Origin: Acidothermales bacterium
GTDB lineage: Bacteria; Actinomycetota; Actinomycetes; Streptosporangiales; WHST01
Direction of reading: 5' to 3'
Length of the DNA: 9,162 nt
Assembly (NCBI GenBank): GCA_017354575.1
Contig: JAFMQP010000128.1
Coordinates: 1 to 9,162 of the forward strand
Numbering within the stretch: the stretch's first letter is position 1; every line of letters begins with the position of its first letter. The notes under the pieces are model-generated. The model made no database searches, had not been told where the DNA came from, and saw only the letters and a program-made list of their open reading frames with translations. The position numbers and the translations under genes were made by a program. Positions 1-5,702 of this stretch are shown piece by piece.

Positions 1-13
1 CCCCCCGACCACC

Positions 14-27
14 GCCTCAGCAGAGGC
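14..27 (-). terminator. Weak stem-loop after the binding-protein gene
   Basis: A 5-base stem (GCCTC/GAGGC) with a 4-base loop lies 18 to 31 bases past the TAA stop of the substrate-binding protein gene, read on the minus strand. It has no T-run after it; the downstream side is G-rich. Actinobacterial terminators often lack a T-run, but a stem this short is equally likely to be chance or an intercistronic element, because the rest of the transporter operon may continue beyond position 1. A competing CAGC/GCTG pairing covers part of the same bases. Confidence 0.2.
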
Positions 28-44
28 TGCGTGCTATCTCAGGG

Positions 45-1802
45 TTACTTCACCGCGAGGGTTGCGAAGTCGGGCGACGCGCCACCCAGCGCCTGGTTGT
101 AGACCAGGCCCCTGATGTTCCCTCCCTGGATGTAGGTGAAGGTGTTGTAGCCGACCGGCAGGACCGCACCGTCCTTGATGACCTGCTCGTCGAGCTTGGA
201 CCAGGCCTGCTGCGCCTGCGCGTTGTCGGTGATGCCGTAGGTCTGGTCGACCTGCTTGTCCAGCGACTTGTTGATGTAGGCGCCGTAGTTCTGCCCACGG
301 CTGACCTTGCCGACCTGCTGGCTGGTGTACAGCGCCGGGACGACGGTCGACCCGGACGGCCAGTCGGCACCCCACGAGCTCCAGCCGAAGTCCACGTCCT
401 TGAGGAAGTTCGGGTCCTGGATCTTGGAGTAGTACACCGTGGCGTCCGGCACCTTCTTCAGCGTGATCTTGAAGCCGGCCTTGCCGAGCGCCTCCTGGAT
501 GCCCGCGGAGACCTTGTCCTGCGTCGGCGAACCGCGGTAGGTGTACGTCAGCGGGTACGGCGTCTTGATGCCGGCCTGCTGCAGTACCTGCTTCGCCTTC
601 GCCGGGTCGCCCTGAGGCGGGGTCCCCCACGGGTTGAACTTCTTGAACGCCGCCGGCAGCGTCGGGTTGATGACACCGCCGTCAGCCACCTTCATCGCAG
701 CTGCGCCGCCGCTCGCCGTCGCGTAGGCCTGCTTGTCGAAGGCCATGCCGATCGCCTGGCGGACCGCCTTGTTCTTCATCTGCGGCGAGGTCAGGTTGAA
801 GAAGAGGTAGTCGGTGTACGGCGCGGTCACCGTGACCGTGCGGTCCTTCGACTTCGCGTTGGACTCCGCCTGCGCCACGAGCGACGGGTCGATGCGGGTG
901 GCCGTGACGGTGTTCTTCGCGTCACCGGTGTCGGAGATCAGGGCCTGGCCGATGGTCGCCGGGTCGTCGCCCTGCTTGATCACGACCTTGTCCGGGTAGG
1001 CCTTGCGGATACCGCCGTCGGCCGCCGCGCCGCCCCAGTGCGGGTTGCGGACGAGGGTGCCGCCCTTGTCCTTGTCGAACGTGCCCTGCACCATGTACGG
1101 GCCGTCGGAGAACGGCGTGAAGTCGTACTTGGCACCGGTGTCCTTGTCCTTGCGGATGGCCGCGAAGGCAGGCATGTACACGGTCTGGTTGAAGTCGCCG
1201 TGCGGCGAGTTCAGGTGGAAGGTGATCGTGTTGCCGTTGCAGACCACGGCCTTGTCGTACATCTTCTGCTGTGCGTCGGTGGCCTTGTAGGGACCGGGGT
1301 ACTTCGACGTGCCGTCCGCGTTGGTCGGGATGTCGAGCCACTGGATGGCGTAGTTCGGACCGCCGGTGATCTGGTCGACCGCGAACGTCCGGGACACGCC
1401 GTACTTGAAGTCCTCACAGGTGACGGCCTTGCCGTCCTGCCACTTCAGCCCGTCGCGCAGCGTGAACGACCACGTCTTCGCGCCGTCACTCGACTTGCCG
1501 GTGTCGGTGGCGGCGTCCGGGATCAGCTTGTTGGACGCGTTGCCCGACTTCGCCGGGAACGTGGTGAGCGTCTGCGAGAACATCCGGTTGATGAACCCGA
1601 TGTCGAAGCCCACGTACGTGCGCTGCGGGTCCAGGTGCTCGAAAGTGGCGAAGTTGCGCATGGTGAGGGTTCCGCCCTTGTGAGGCGTATTCCCCGAACT
1701 GCTGCTCGAGGTGCCGCCACCCCCTCCCCCGCACGCCGCAACGGCGACCGCGAAAGCGGCCAGGCCGGCCCCGATCGCGGTCCTCTTCATAGTCGGCCTC
1801 AT
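45..1802 (-). CDS. ABC transporter substrate-binding lipoprotein (peptide/nickel family, SBP_bac_5)
   Basis: This is the extracellular binding component of an oligopeptide/dipeptide/nickel-type ABC importer, held to the outer face of the membrane by a lipid anchor. The 585-residue product starts with a basic n-region (MRPTMKR), a short hydrophobic stretch and the lipobox VAAC, with the lipidated Cys at residue 24. A flexible linker of six Gly and five Ser follows. From about residue 43 (KGGTLTM) it is a family-5 solute-binding protein: 'WSFTLRDGLKWQDGKAVTCEDF' region at 111-132, 'DFTPFSDGPYMV' at 227-238, and the late 'NKAVRQAIGMAFDK' helix. Two Cys, 129 and 188, could form a disulfide; this is not tested. 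The ATG at 1802 is chosen because GAGGAG lies nine bases upstream; the in-frame ATG four codons later has no such site. It follows the permease gene by 91 bases. The family is certain; the ligand (peptide, opine, sugar, metal chelate) cannot be told from sequence. Confidence 0.95.
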   Translation of the reverse strand: MRPTMKRTAIGAGLAAFAVAVAACGGGGGGTSSSSSGNTPHKGGTLTMRNFATFEHLDPQRTYVGFDIGFINRMFSQTLTTFPAKSGNASNKLIPDAATDTGKSSDGAKTWSFTLRDGLKWQDGKAVTCEDFKYGVSRTFAVDQITGGPNYAIQWLDIPTNADGTSKYPGPYKATDAQQKMYDKAVVCNGNTITFHLNSPHGDFNQTVYMPAFAAIRKDKDTGAKYDFTPFSDGPYMVQGTFDKDKGGTLVRNPHWGGAAADGGIRKAYPDKVVIKQGDDPATIGQALISDTGDAKNTVTATRIDPSLVAQAESNAKSKDRTVTVTAPYTDYLFFNLTSPQMKNKAVRQAIGMAFDKQAYATASGGAAAMKVADGGVINPTLPAAFKKFNPWGTPPQGDPAKAKQVLQQAGIKTPYPLTYTYRGSPTQDKVSAGIQEALGKAGFKITLKKVPDATVYYSKIQDPNFLKDVDFGWSSWGADWPSGSTVVPALYTSQQVGKVSRGQNYGAYINKSLDKQVDQTYGITDNAQAQQAWSKLDEQVIKDGAVLPVGYNTFTYIQGGNIRGLVYNQALGGASPDFATLAVK

Positions 1803-1804
1803 AT

Positions 1805-1817
1805 GAGAGCTCTCCTC
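1805..1817 (-). promoter_or_regulatory. Ribosome site of the binding protein, overlapped by a palindrome
   Basis: On the minus strand GAGGAG (1817-1812) is the Shine-Dalgarno for the start at 1802. The bases just after it form a perfect 10-base palindrome, GAGAGCTCTC (1805-1814), sharing three bases with the ribosome site. It could be a protein site or, in RNA, self-dimerise and mask initiation; it is also a length that occurs by chance. Confidence 0.5.
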
Positions 1818-1826
1818 GTGGTACGT

Positions 1827-1856
1827 CCGGCCGATCCGGCCGGTGGTTGTGCCACC
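1827..1856 (-). other. Intercistronic stem-loops between permease and binding-protein genes
   Basis: The 91-base gap holds two possible hairpins that share two bases: CCGGCC/GGCCGG (1827-1832 with 1838-1843, five-base loop) and GGTGG/CCACC (1842-1846 with 1852-1856, five-base loop). They are mutually exclusive. In transport operons such structures often set a higher message level for the binding protein by protecting the 3' segment from decay; that role here is inferred from position. In GC-rich DNA, stems of this size also arise by chance. Confidence 0.3.
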
Positions 1857-1893
1857 CGGCGGGCGCCGAGGGCGGTGGTGGACCGGCCGCGTG

Positions 1894-2895
1894 TCACGAC
1901 CGGCTCGACTTCGGGTCGAGCGCGTCCCGCAGGGAGTCGCCGACCAGGTTGAAGGACAGGACGACGACGCACAGCAGGACGCCTGGGATGAAGAAGTACG
2001 TCGGGACCGGGGCGGCGTACCTGACCGAGTCGGACAGGACGTTGCCGATCGTCGGAGTCGGCGGCACCATCCCGACGCCGAGGTAGTTCAGCGCGGCCTC
2101 GGCGGCGACGTACGTGGGCAGGATGGTCGTGCCGAAGACAAGGATCGGCGCCCACAGGTTCGGCAGCAGCTCCCGGAAGATGATCCAGCGCGACGGAGCG
2201 CCGATCGACCGGGCCGCGTCGATGAACTCGCGTTCGCGTAACGACAGCACCTGGCCGCGGACGATGCGGGCGAAGTACGGCCAGCCGAAGACCGCGAAGA
2301 CGAGGATGAGGTAGATGACCCGCGCACCGTTGCCGTGGATGTGGGTGATCTGGGTGATCCGGTCGACCACGACGGCCGAGAGCGCGAGGAGCATCAGCAG
2401 CTGCGGGAACGCGAGCACGAGGTCCATGAACCGGCCGAGCGCGTTGTCGACGCGGCCGCCGAAGTACGCGGCGATCATGCCGATCACGGTGCCGAGCGTG
2501 ACGGTCAGGAGGGCGGCGGCGATGACGATGGACATGTCCAGCGTGAGGCCGAGCAGCAGCCGGGAGAAGATGTCGCGTCCGGTCTGCGGTTCGACGCCGA
2601 ACCAGTGCTGGCCGGAGATGCCGCCCCACGGCTTGGTCGGGATCGAGCCGGGGCCCTGCACCAGCGCCTGGTTGTAGGTGTAGGGGTCGATCCAGCCGAG
2701 GGCGTCCGCGATGGGCGCGATGATGGCGGCCAGGAGCAGGATGATGACGACCGCCAGCGACACCATGCCGACCTTGTCGTGCCGGAACCTGGCCCAGGCC
2801 AGCTGACCGAGCGAGCGGCCTTCGATCCGTTTGCCTTCGGCCTCGCCTTCCACTGGCGCTGCCTCGGTGCCGACATCGGGCGCCACCAGGGACAT
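1894..2895 (-). CDS. ABC transporter permease, DppC/OppC family
   Basis: An inner-membrane permease of 333 residues, close to the usual size for the DppC/OppC half of a dipeptide/oligopeptide/nickel importer. A cytoplasmic N-terminus of about 40 residues leads into transmembrane segment 1 (about 44-64). After the periplasmic loop with 'HWFGVEPQTGRDIFSRLL' (98-114, the OppC-type 'GTDxxGRDxxSRL' signature) come segments near 122-145, 154-178, 193-207, 250-270 and 301-317. The EAA loop that docks the ATPase is clear: 'EFIDAARSIGAPSRWII' (223-239) then 'ELLPN' (242-246). The ATG at 2895 has a strong AGGAGG ribosome site six bases upstream (+ strand 2902-2907). It is the first gene of its transcription unit in this window and the binding-protein gene follows; the paired DppB/OppB permease is not seen. 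Codon 219 (Leu, + strand 2239-2241) is TTA, the only TTA codon I found in the window's genes. Confidence 0.95.
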   Translation of the reverse strand: MSLVAPDVGTEAAPVEGEAEGKRIEGRSLGQLAWARFRHDKVGMVSLAVVIILLLAAIIAPIADALGWIDPYTYNQALVQGPGSIPTKPWGGISGQHWFGVEPQTGRDIFSRLLLGLTLDMSIVIAAALLTVTLGTVIGMIAAYFGGRVDNALGRFMDLVLAFPQLLMLLALSAVVVDRITQITHIHGNGARVIYLILVFAVFGWPYFARIVRGQVLSLREREFIDAARSIGAPSRWIIFRELLPNLWAPILVFGTTILPTYVAAEAALNYLGVGMVPPTPTIGNVLSDSVRYAAPVPTYFFIPGVLLCVVVLSFNLVGDSLRDALDPKSSRS

Positions 2896-2963
2896 GTACT
2901 TCCTCCTCTCGACACACTCGACGACGGGAATCTATTGGCGGGACTGACGGGGAGAGTAGCTAC

Positions 2964-2976
2964 CTTGTAGTACAGG
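2964..2976. promoter_or_regulatory. Candidate operator, GntR/FadR-like palindrome
   Basis: CTTGTAGTACAGG is an odd-length inverted repeat centred on G2970: TGTA/TACA match perfectly, the next pair fails and the outer C/G pair matches. It fits the FadR-subfamily GntR half-site pattern t.GTa.tAC.a at all but the last base. It lies 69 to 81 bases upstream of the permease start, a sensible place for control of the importer operon. No regulator gene is in the window, so this rests on pattern and position alone. Confidence 0.3.
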
Positions 2977-3068
2977 TCCACGACCGGACAAGAAAACGAA
3001 GCCGGATCGTGATGCTAGGCCCCCGTCGCATTTACCACTTTGCAACATAATCAGCCTCACCGTTGTCA

Positions 3069-3082
3069 GTCGTTCACACGAC
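3069..3082. promoter_or_regulatory. Small inverted repeat GTCGT-TCAC-ACGAC
   Basis: A perfect 5-base inverted repeat with a 4-base centre lies in the divergent promoter region, about 146 bases before the otsA start. It could be a regulator site or a minor hairpin. No known operator is recognised and chance is a fair explanation. Confidence 0.2.
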
Positions 3083-3214
3083 GTGCACAGCCGCGACCCC
3101 GCGGGCTCCGCCGCTCCCAGGCGTCTATCCGGTGAATTCTCCGTCAGTTCGCCCACGAGAATCTACCTCCCGCTGATCGGTGGGCCGCGCGGGTGTCCCC
3201 GGAGCCGTATGCGG

Positions 3215-3220
3215 TAGCAA
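3215..3220 (+). promoter_or_regulatory. Possible -10 box for a leaderless otsA transcript
   Basis: TAGCAA, followed by T, ends seven bases before the otsA ATG. No Shine-Dalgarno lies at a useful distance from that ATG; the nearest GGAG is 24 bases upstream. This is the arrangement of leaderless actinobacterial genes, where transcription starts at the A of ATG. It is not a perfect TANNNT (the T is one base late) and I see no good -35 element. Confidence 0.3.
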
Positions 3221-3227
3221 TGCGGGC

Positions 3228-4655
3228 ATGACTGATCTGCTTGTCGCGTCGAACCGGGGCCCGGTGTCGTTCGGATACGACGAGGAGGGCCGGCTCACCC
3301 TCGGCCGCGGCGGCGGCGGGCTGGTGTCCGGGCTGATGTCGGTCGCGGGGTCGACGGAGGTCGTCTGGGTGTGCGCGGCGCTGTCGGACGCCGACCGCCA
3401 GGCCGCCGCCGAGGCGCCAGCAGGTCGGCTCGACCGTGCCGGGCACGACGTCGGCGGCACCGCGGTGCGGATGCTGGACATCCCGCGGGCGACGTTCCAC
3501 CGCGCCTACAACGTCATCGCCAACTCGACGCTGTGGTTCGTCCACCACATGCTGTACGACACGCCGAGCAAACCGGTGTTCGACGACGCCTTCCGCAAGG
3601 AGTGGGACGCTTACGTGGCCTACAACCAGGCGTTCGCCGACGCGCTGGCCGAGGAGGCGAGCGAGGGCGCGCGGGTGCTCGTGCAGGACTACCACCTGTG
3701 CCTCGCGCCCCGGATGCTGCGCGAGCGCCGTCCCGACCTGCGGATCGCCCACTTCTCGCACACCCCGTGGGCGCCGCTGCAGTACTACCGGATGCTGCCG
3801 GACGACATCGGCAGGGACGTCCTCACCGGGATGCTCGGCGCGGACCACGTCGGGTTCCACGCCGGGCGCTGGGCGGCGGCGTTCGGCGCGTGCTGCGCCG
3901 AACTGCTGGGCGCGGACACGACGCCGTCCTCGGTGCGCCACGGCGGCCGCACGTCCGGCCTCGGCGTGCACGCGCTCGGCGCGGACGCGGACTTCCTGCA
4001 GGAACGCGCGTCCCGGCAGGACGTCGCCGCGCGACTGCGGACGCTGCGGGCTCAGCTGGGCGACCGCCGGCTGGTCGTGCGCGTCGACCGCACCGAGCTC
4101 AGCAAGAACATCGTGCGCGGCCTGTTGGCGTACCGCGAGTTGCTGCGCAGGTACCCACAGTGGCGGGGCAACGTGGTGCACATGGCGTTCGCGTACCCGA
4201 GCCGCCACGACCTCCCCGAGTACCGGGAGTACACCGCCACGCTGCAGCGGCTCGCCGGCGAGATCGAGGACGAGTTCGCGACGCCGGACTGGCAGCCGCT
4301 GCTGCTGCAGGTCGACGACGACTTCCCGCGGTCGCTCGCGGCGTACCGACTCGCGGACGTCCTCGTGGTCAACCCGATCAGGGACGGGATGAACCTGGTC
4401 GCCAAGGAGTGCCCGGCGCTGAGCGACCGCGGCGTCGCGCTGGTGCTGTCGCGCGAGGCGGGCGCGGCCGACGAGCTCGGCGACGACGCCGTCCTCGTCA
4501 ACCCGTTCGACGTCAGCGGCACCGCCGACGCCCTGCACGAGGCGCTCACCATGCCCGACGACGAACGCGCCGCCAGGACGAAGCGGCTCGCGGCAGCCGC
4601 CACCCGCCTACCGCCGCCGAGGTGGTTCGCCGACCAGCTCGCCGCCTTGGGCTGA
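3228..4655 (+). CDS. otsA: Trehalose-6-phosphate synthase (GT20 family)
   Basis: Transfers glucose from a nucleotide sugar to glucose-6-phosphate, giving trehalose-6-phosphate in the cytosol, the first step of the OtsAB route. The 475-residue product has the GT20 landmarks in order: SNRGP (8-12), GGGGLVSGL (28-36), NSTLW (99-103), QDYHL (153-157), FSHTPW (176-181), the phosphate-binding Arg288/Lys293 pair in VDRTELSKN, and DGMNLVAKE (386-394). The Arg and Lys keep the E. coli OtsA spacing, but the loop between them differs from VDRLDYTKG, so this is a divergent branch. A Streptomyces OtsA has been reported to prefer GDP-glucose over UDP-glucose, so the donor here is uncertain. The ATG at 3228 fits the family N-terminus; an in-frame GTG at 3180 would add 16 unrelated residues. 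It converges with otsB, the next enzyme. A related pseudoglycosyltransferase (VldE/ValL type) is possible, but the otsB neighbour argues for trehalose. Confidence 0.9.
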   Translation: MTDLLVASNRGPVSFGYDEEGRLTLGRGGGGLVSGLMSVAGSTEVVWVCAALSDADRQAAAEAPAGRLDRAGHDVGGTAVRMLDIPRATFHRAYNVIANSTLWFVHHMLYDTPSKPVFDDAFRKEWDAYVAYNQAFADALAEEASEGARVLVQDYHLCLAPRMLRERRPDLRIAHFSHTPWAPLQYYRMLPDDIGRDVLTGMLGADHVGFHAGRWAAAFGACCAELLGADTTPSSVRHGGRTSGLGVHALGADADFLQERASRQDVAARLRTLRAQLGDRRLVVRVDRTELSKNIVRGLLAYRELLRRYPQWRGNVVHMAFAYPSRHDLPEYREYTATLQRLAGEIEDEFATPDWQPLLLQVDDDFPRSLAAYRLADVLVVNPIRDGMNLVAKECPALSDRGVALVLSREAGAADELGDDAVLVNPFDVSGTADALHEALTMPDDERAARTKRLAAAATRLPPPRWFADQLAALG

Positions 4656-4672
4656 GCCCACCTTCGGCACGG

Positions 4673-4732
4673 CCCGACCTCACACGGCGCCGCCCGACCT
4701 CACATGGCGCCGCCCGACTTCACATGGCGCGG
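4673..4732 (+). repeat. Three tandem 20-base repeats after otsA
   Basis: Three head-to-tail units with an exact 20-base period, consensus CCCGACCTCACATGGCGCCG, begin 17 bases after the otsA stop. Units 1 and 2 differ by one base (CACACGG versus CACATGG). Unit 3 has CTT for CCT and GCGCGG for GCGCCG. A partial fourth unit (CTCGATT) runs into the central palindrome. No spacers lie between units, so this is not a CRISPR array. The same core, ACATGGCGC, returns in inverted orientation at 4771-4830. Confidence 0.9.
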
Positions 4733-4734
4733 CT

Positions 4735-4746
4735 CGATTGCAATCG
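4735..4746. repeat. Perfect 12-base palindrome in repeat centre
   Basis: CGATTGCAATCG is its own reverse complement. It sits at the left edge of the AT-rich centre between the two repeat arms. It could be a dimeric protein site, or part of a hairpin tip when the arms pair. Confidence 0.8.
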
Positions 4747-4757
4747 GGCAAAGCGGA

Positions 4758-4767
4758 CGAAATTTCG
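4758..4767. repeat. Perfect 10-base palindrome in repeat centre
   Basis: CGAAATTTCG is its own reverse complement and lies at the right edge of the same centre, 11 bases after the first palindrome. It joins directly to the right-hand arm (TCGAGCGGCGCCATGT). Confidence 0.8.
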
Positions 4768-4770
4768 AGC

Positions 4771-4830
4771 GGCGCCATGTAAAGAAGGGCGGCGCCATGT
4801 AAAGAACAAGGCGCGCCATGTCAGGAAGGA
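4771..4830 (-). repeat. Three inverted copies of the repeat unit, reaching into otsB
   Basis: Reading the minus strand, the core ACATGGCGC occurs three more times, preceded by T-rich bases (TTCTTT) in two copies where the left arm has CGACCT or CGACTT. Spacing between cores is 20 then 21 bases. The outermost copy (4811-4830) differs most and includes the otsB stop codon at 4821-4823. The innermost copy pairs with left-arm unit 3 at 21 of 25 positions. Confidence 0.85.
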
Positions 4831-5663
4831 GGCGGCGCCGGCGACTCGGCCAGGGTGGCCAGGAAGGCGACCACGTCCGCCGGGCCGGCGAGGACGAGGT
4901 CGGCGCGCTCGGTGACCTCCGACACCGGCCCCGGGCCGACACTGGCCACCGTCAGCCCGGGCGTCCCCGCGGCCCGCAGCTCCTCCACGACGGCGTACGC
5001 CGCCAGGTCGCCCAGGTCGTCGCCGGCGAACAGCACCGCGCCGGCCCCGCGCTCGGCCACCAGGTCGCGCAGCGCGCTGCCCTTGTCCCTGCTGCCGTCG
5101 CGGATCTCCAGCACCATCCGGCCGGGCTGGACGGCGAGGCCCGTACGGTCGGCGAGGACGCGGACGGGGTCGACGAGCCTCGCGAGAGCCGCGTCCGGGT
5201 CCTCGCAGCCACGCACGTGCACCGCCAGCGACGTCTGCTTGTCCTCGATCGAGGCACCCGCGACCGCGGCGACGATCCCGGGAAGCGCGTCGCGCACGTC
5301 GGCGAGCCGTGGCGGCGCGGGGGCCGAGACGTAGGAGCCGGTGGCCGCCTCCCAGCGCTCCGCCCCGTAATGCCCCAGCAGCACGACGTTGGACCGCCCG
5401 GCGAGCGCCCCGAGCCCGGCGTACGCGACGCCCGTCGCGGCCGGACGGCCGGTGATCACCGCGAGCGCCCCGACGCGGTCGGCGAGACGAGCGAGCGTCG
5501 CCGCCGTCCCGGGCACGGGCCGCGCGCGAATCGGGTCGTCGACGATCGGGGCGAGCGTGCCGTCGAAGTCCACCGCCACGAGCGCGTCGGCCGGCCGCTC
5601 CCGGATCACGCGCAGCGCGTCCCGGCCCGCGGCCGTCTTCGGCTGGTACGAGGTCTCGCGCAC
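4821..5663 (-). CDS. otsB: Trehalose-6-phosphate phosphatase (HAD superfamily)
   Basis: Removes phosphate from trehalose-6-phosphate to give trehalose, completing the pathway begun by OtsA. The 280-residue protein shows the HAD phosphatase motifs: DFDGT with nucleophile Asp32 and Asp34; TGR (71-73); GHYG (97-100); the substrate-side K142, S145, H149, R151 series; GRMVLEIR (181-188) with Lys194 soon after; and the metal-binding GDDLGD (214-219). The last departs from the GDDxTDE of many OtsB proteins but keeps the acidic residues. The GTG at 5663 is chosen because no ATG lies ahead of DFDGT and the N-terminus has family length. No Shine-Dalgarno is visible; a TAGCGT box sits just upstream. The gene begins 39 bases after the UbiD-like gene on the same strand, so read-through is possible, but its functional partner is otsA. 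Its last residues and stop lie inside the outermost repeat copy. Confidence 0.93.
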   Translation of the reverse strand: MRETSYQPKTAAGRDALRVIRERPADALVAVDFDGTLAPIVDDPIRARPVPGTAATLARLADRVGALAVITGRPAATGVAYAGLGALAGRSNVVLLGHYGAERWEAATGSYVSAPAPPRLADVRDALPGIVAAVAGASIEDKQTSLAVHVRGCEDPDAALARLVDPVRVLADRTGLAVQPGRMVLEIRDGSRDKGSALRDLVAERGAGAVLFAGDDLGDLAAYAVVEELRAAGTPGLTVASVGPGPVSEVTERADLVLAGPADVVAFLATLAESPAPPPS

Positions 5664-5669
5664 GGAGCC

Positions 5670-5675
5670 ACGCTA
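5670..5675 (-). promoter_or_regulatory. Possible -10 box for a leaderless otsB transcript
   Basis: Read on the minus strand, TAGCGT fits TANNNT and ends six bases before the GTG start of otsB, which has no ribosome site. That spacing would put the transcript start at the first base of the start codon. No clear -35 is seen. If real, otsB is expressed apart from the catabolic operon upstream. Confidence 0.4.
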
Positions 5676-5702
5676 TCGGGGACGACGCCCTCGGCGGACC
5701 GG

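Larger units (their letters stand above)
2896..3227. other. Divergent intergenic region between permease and otsA
   Basis: A 332-base stretch without a convincing gene, serving as the 5' region of both flanking genes. It has an AT-richer part at about 2985-3060 compared with the GC-rich surroundings, as expected of a promoter region. I see no box pair with good spacing for the permease: TAGCAT (minus strand, + 3012-3017) has its nearest TTGCAA 22 bases upstream, which is too far. On the plus strand CATAAT (3046-3051) is a -10-like box without a good -35. The candidate operator, inverted repeat and otsA -10-like box are listed separately. A 74-codon open frame at 2932-3156 (minus) has no family features and is not called. 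Confidence 0.7.
4693..4810. terminator. Long inverted repeat, probable two-way terminator
   Basis: Left and right arms pair around a 27-base centre. The innermost 16 bases of each arm (4722-4737 with 4765-4780) match at 15 positions, and matching continues outward with more differences in the T-rich spacer parts. Placed between two converging genes, the structure should form a strong hairpin in RNA from either strand, so a bidirectional terminator is the simplest role. The tandem-unit build is more than a terminator needs, so a mobile-repeat origin or a protein-binding array is also possible. Confidence 0.5.

Noticed and set aside
2932..3156. 74-codon minus-strand frame in the divergent promoter region
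   Set aside because: No family motif, it would sit where the promoters are expected, and its length is within chance for this composition.
3180..3227. Upstream in-frame GTG start for otsA
   Set aside because: It adds 16 residues unlike the GT20 N-terminus, which begins right before LLVASNRGP, and it has no ribosome site.
3209..3231. Two mini-ORFs before otsA (ATG CGG TAG and ATG CGG GCA TGA, the second overlapping the otsA ATG)
   Set aside because: Two and three codons long, with at best a poorly spaced GGAG; they would also lie upstream of the transcript if otsA is leaderless. Chance is the simpler view.
3144..4538. 464-codon open frame antisense to otsA
   Set aside because: It covers a clear GT20 gene on the other strand and has low-complexity Arg/Val/Gln-rich sequence with no family motif.
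4673..4830. Regular 20-base repeats that could suggest a CRISPR array
   Set aside because: The units are head to tail without spacers, are partly inverted, and no cas genes are near.
4672..4832. Mobile element with target-site duplication
   Set aside because: The block is symmetrical like a small inverted-repeat element, but I see no matching short direct repeats at its outer edges and no transposase gene.
3371..4915. 514-codon plus-strand frame running through otsA and the repeats into otsB
   Set aside because: Shadow frame of otsA with Arg/Pro-rich content; it crosses the likely terminator and part of a converging gene.
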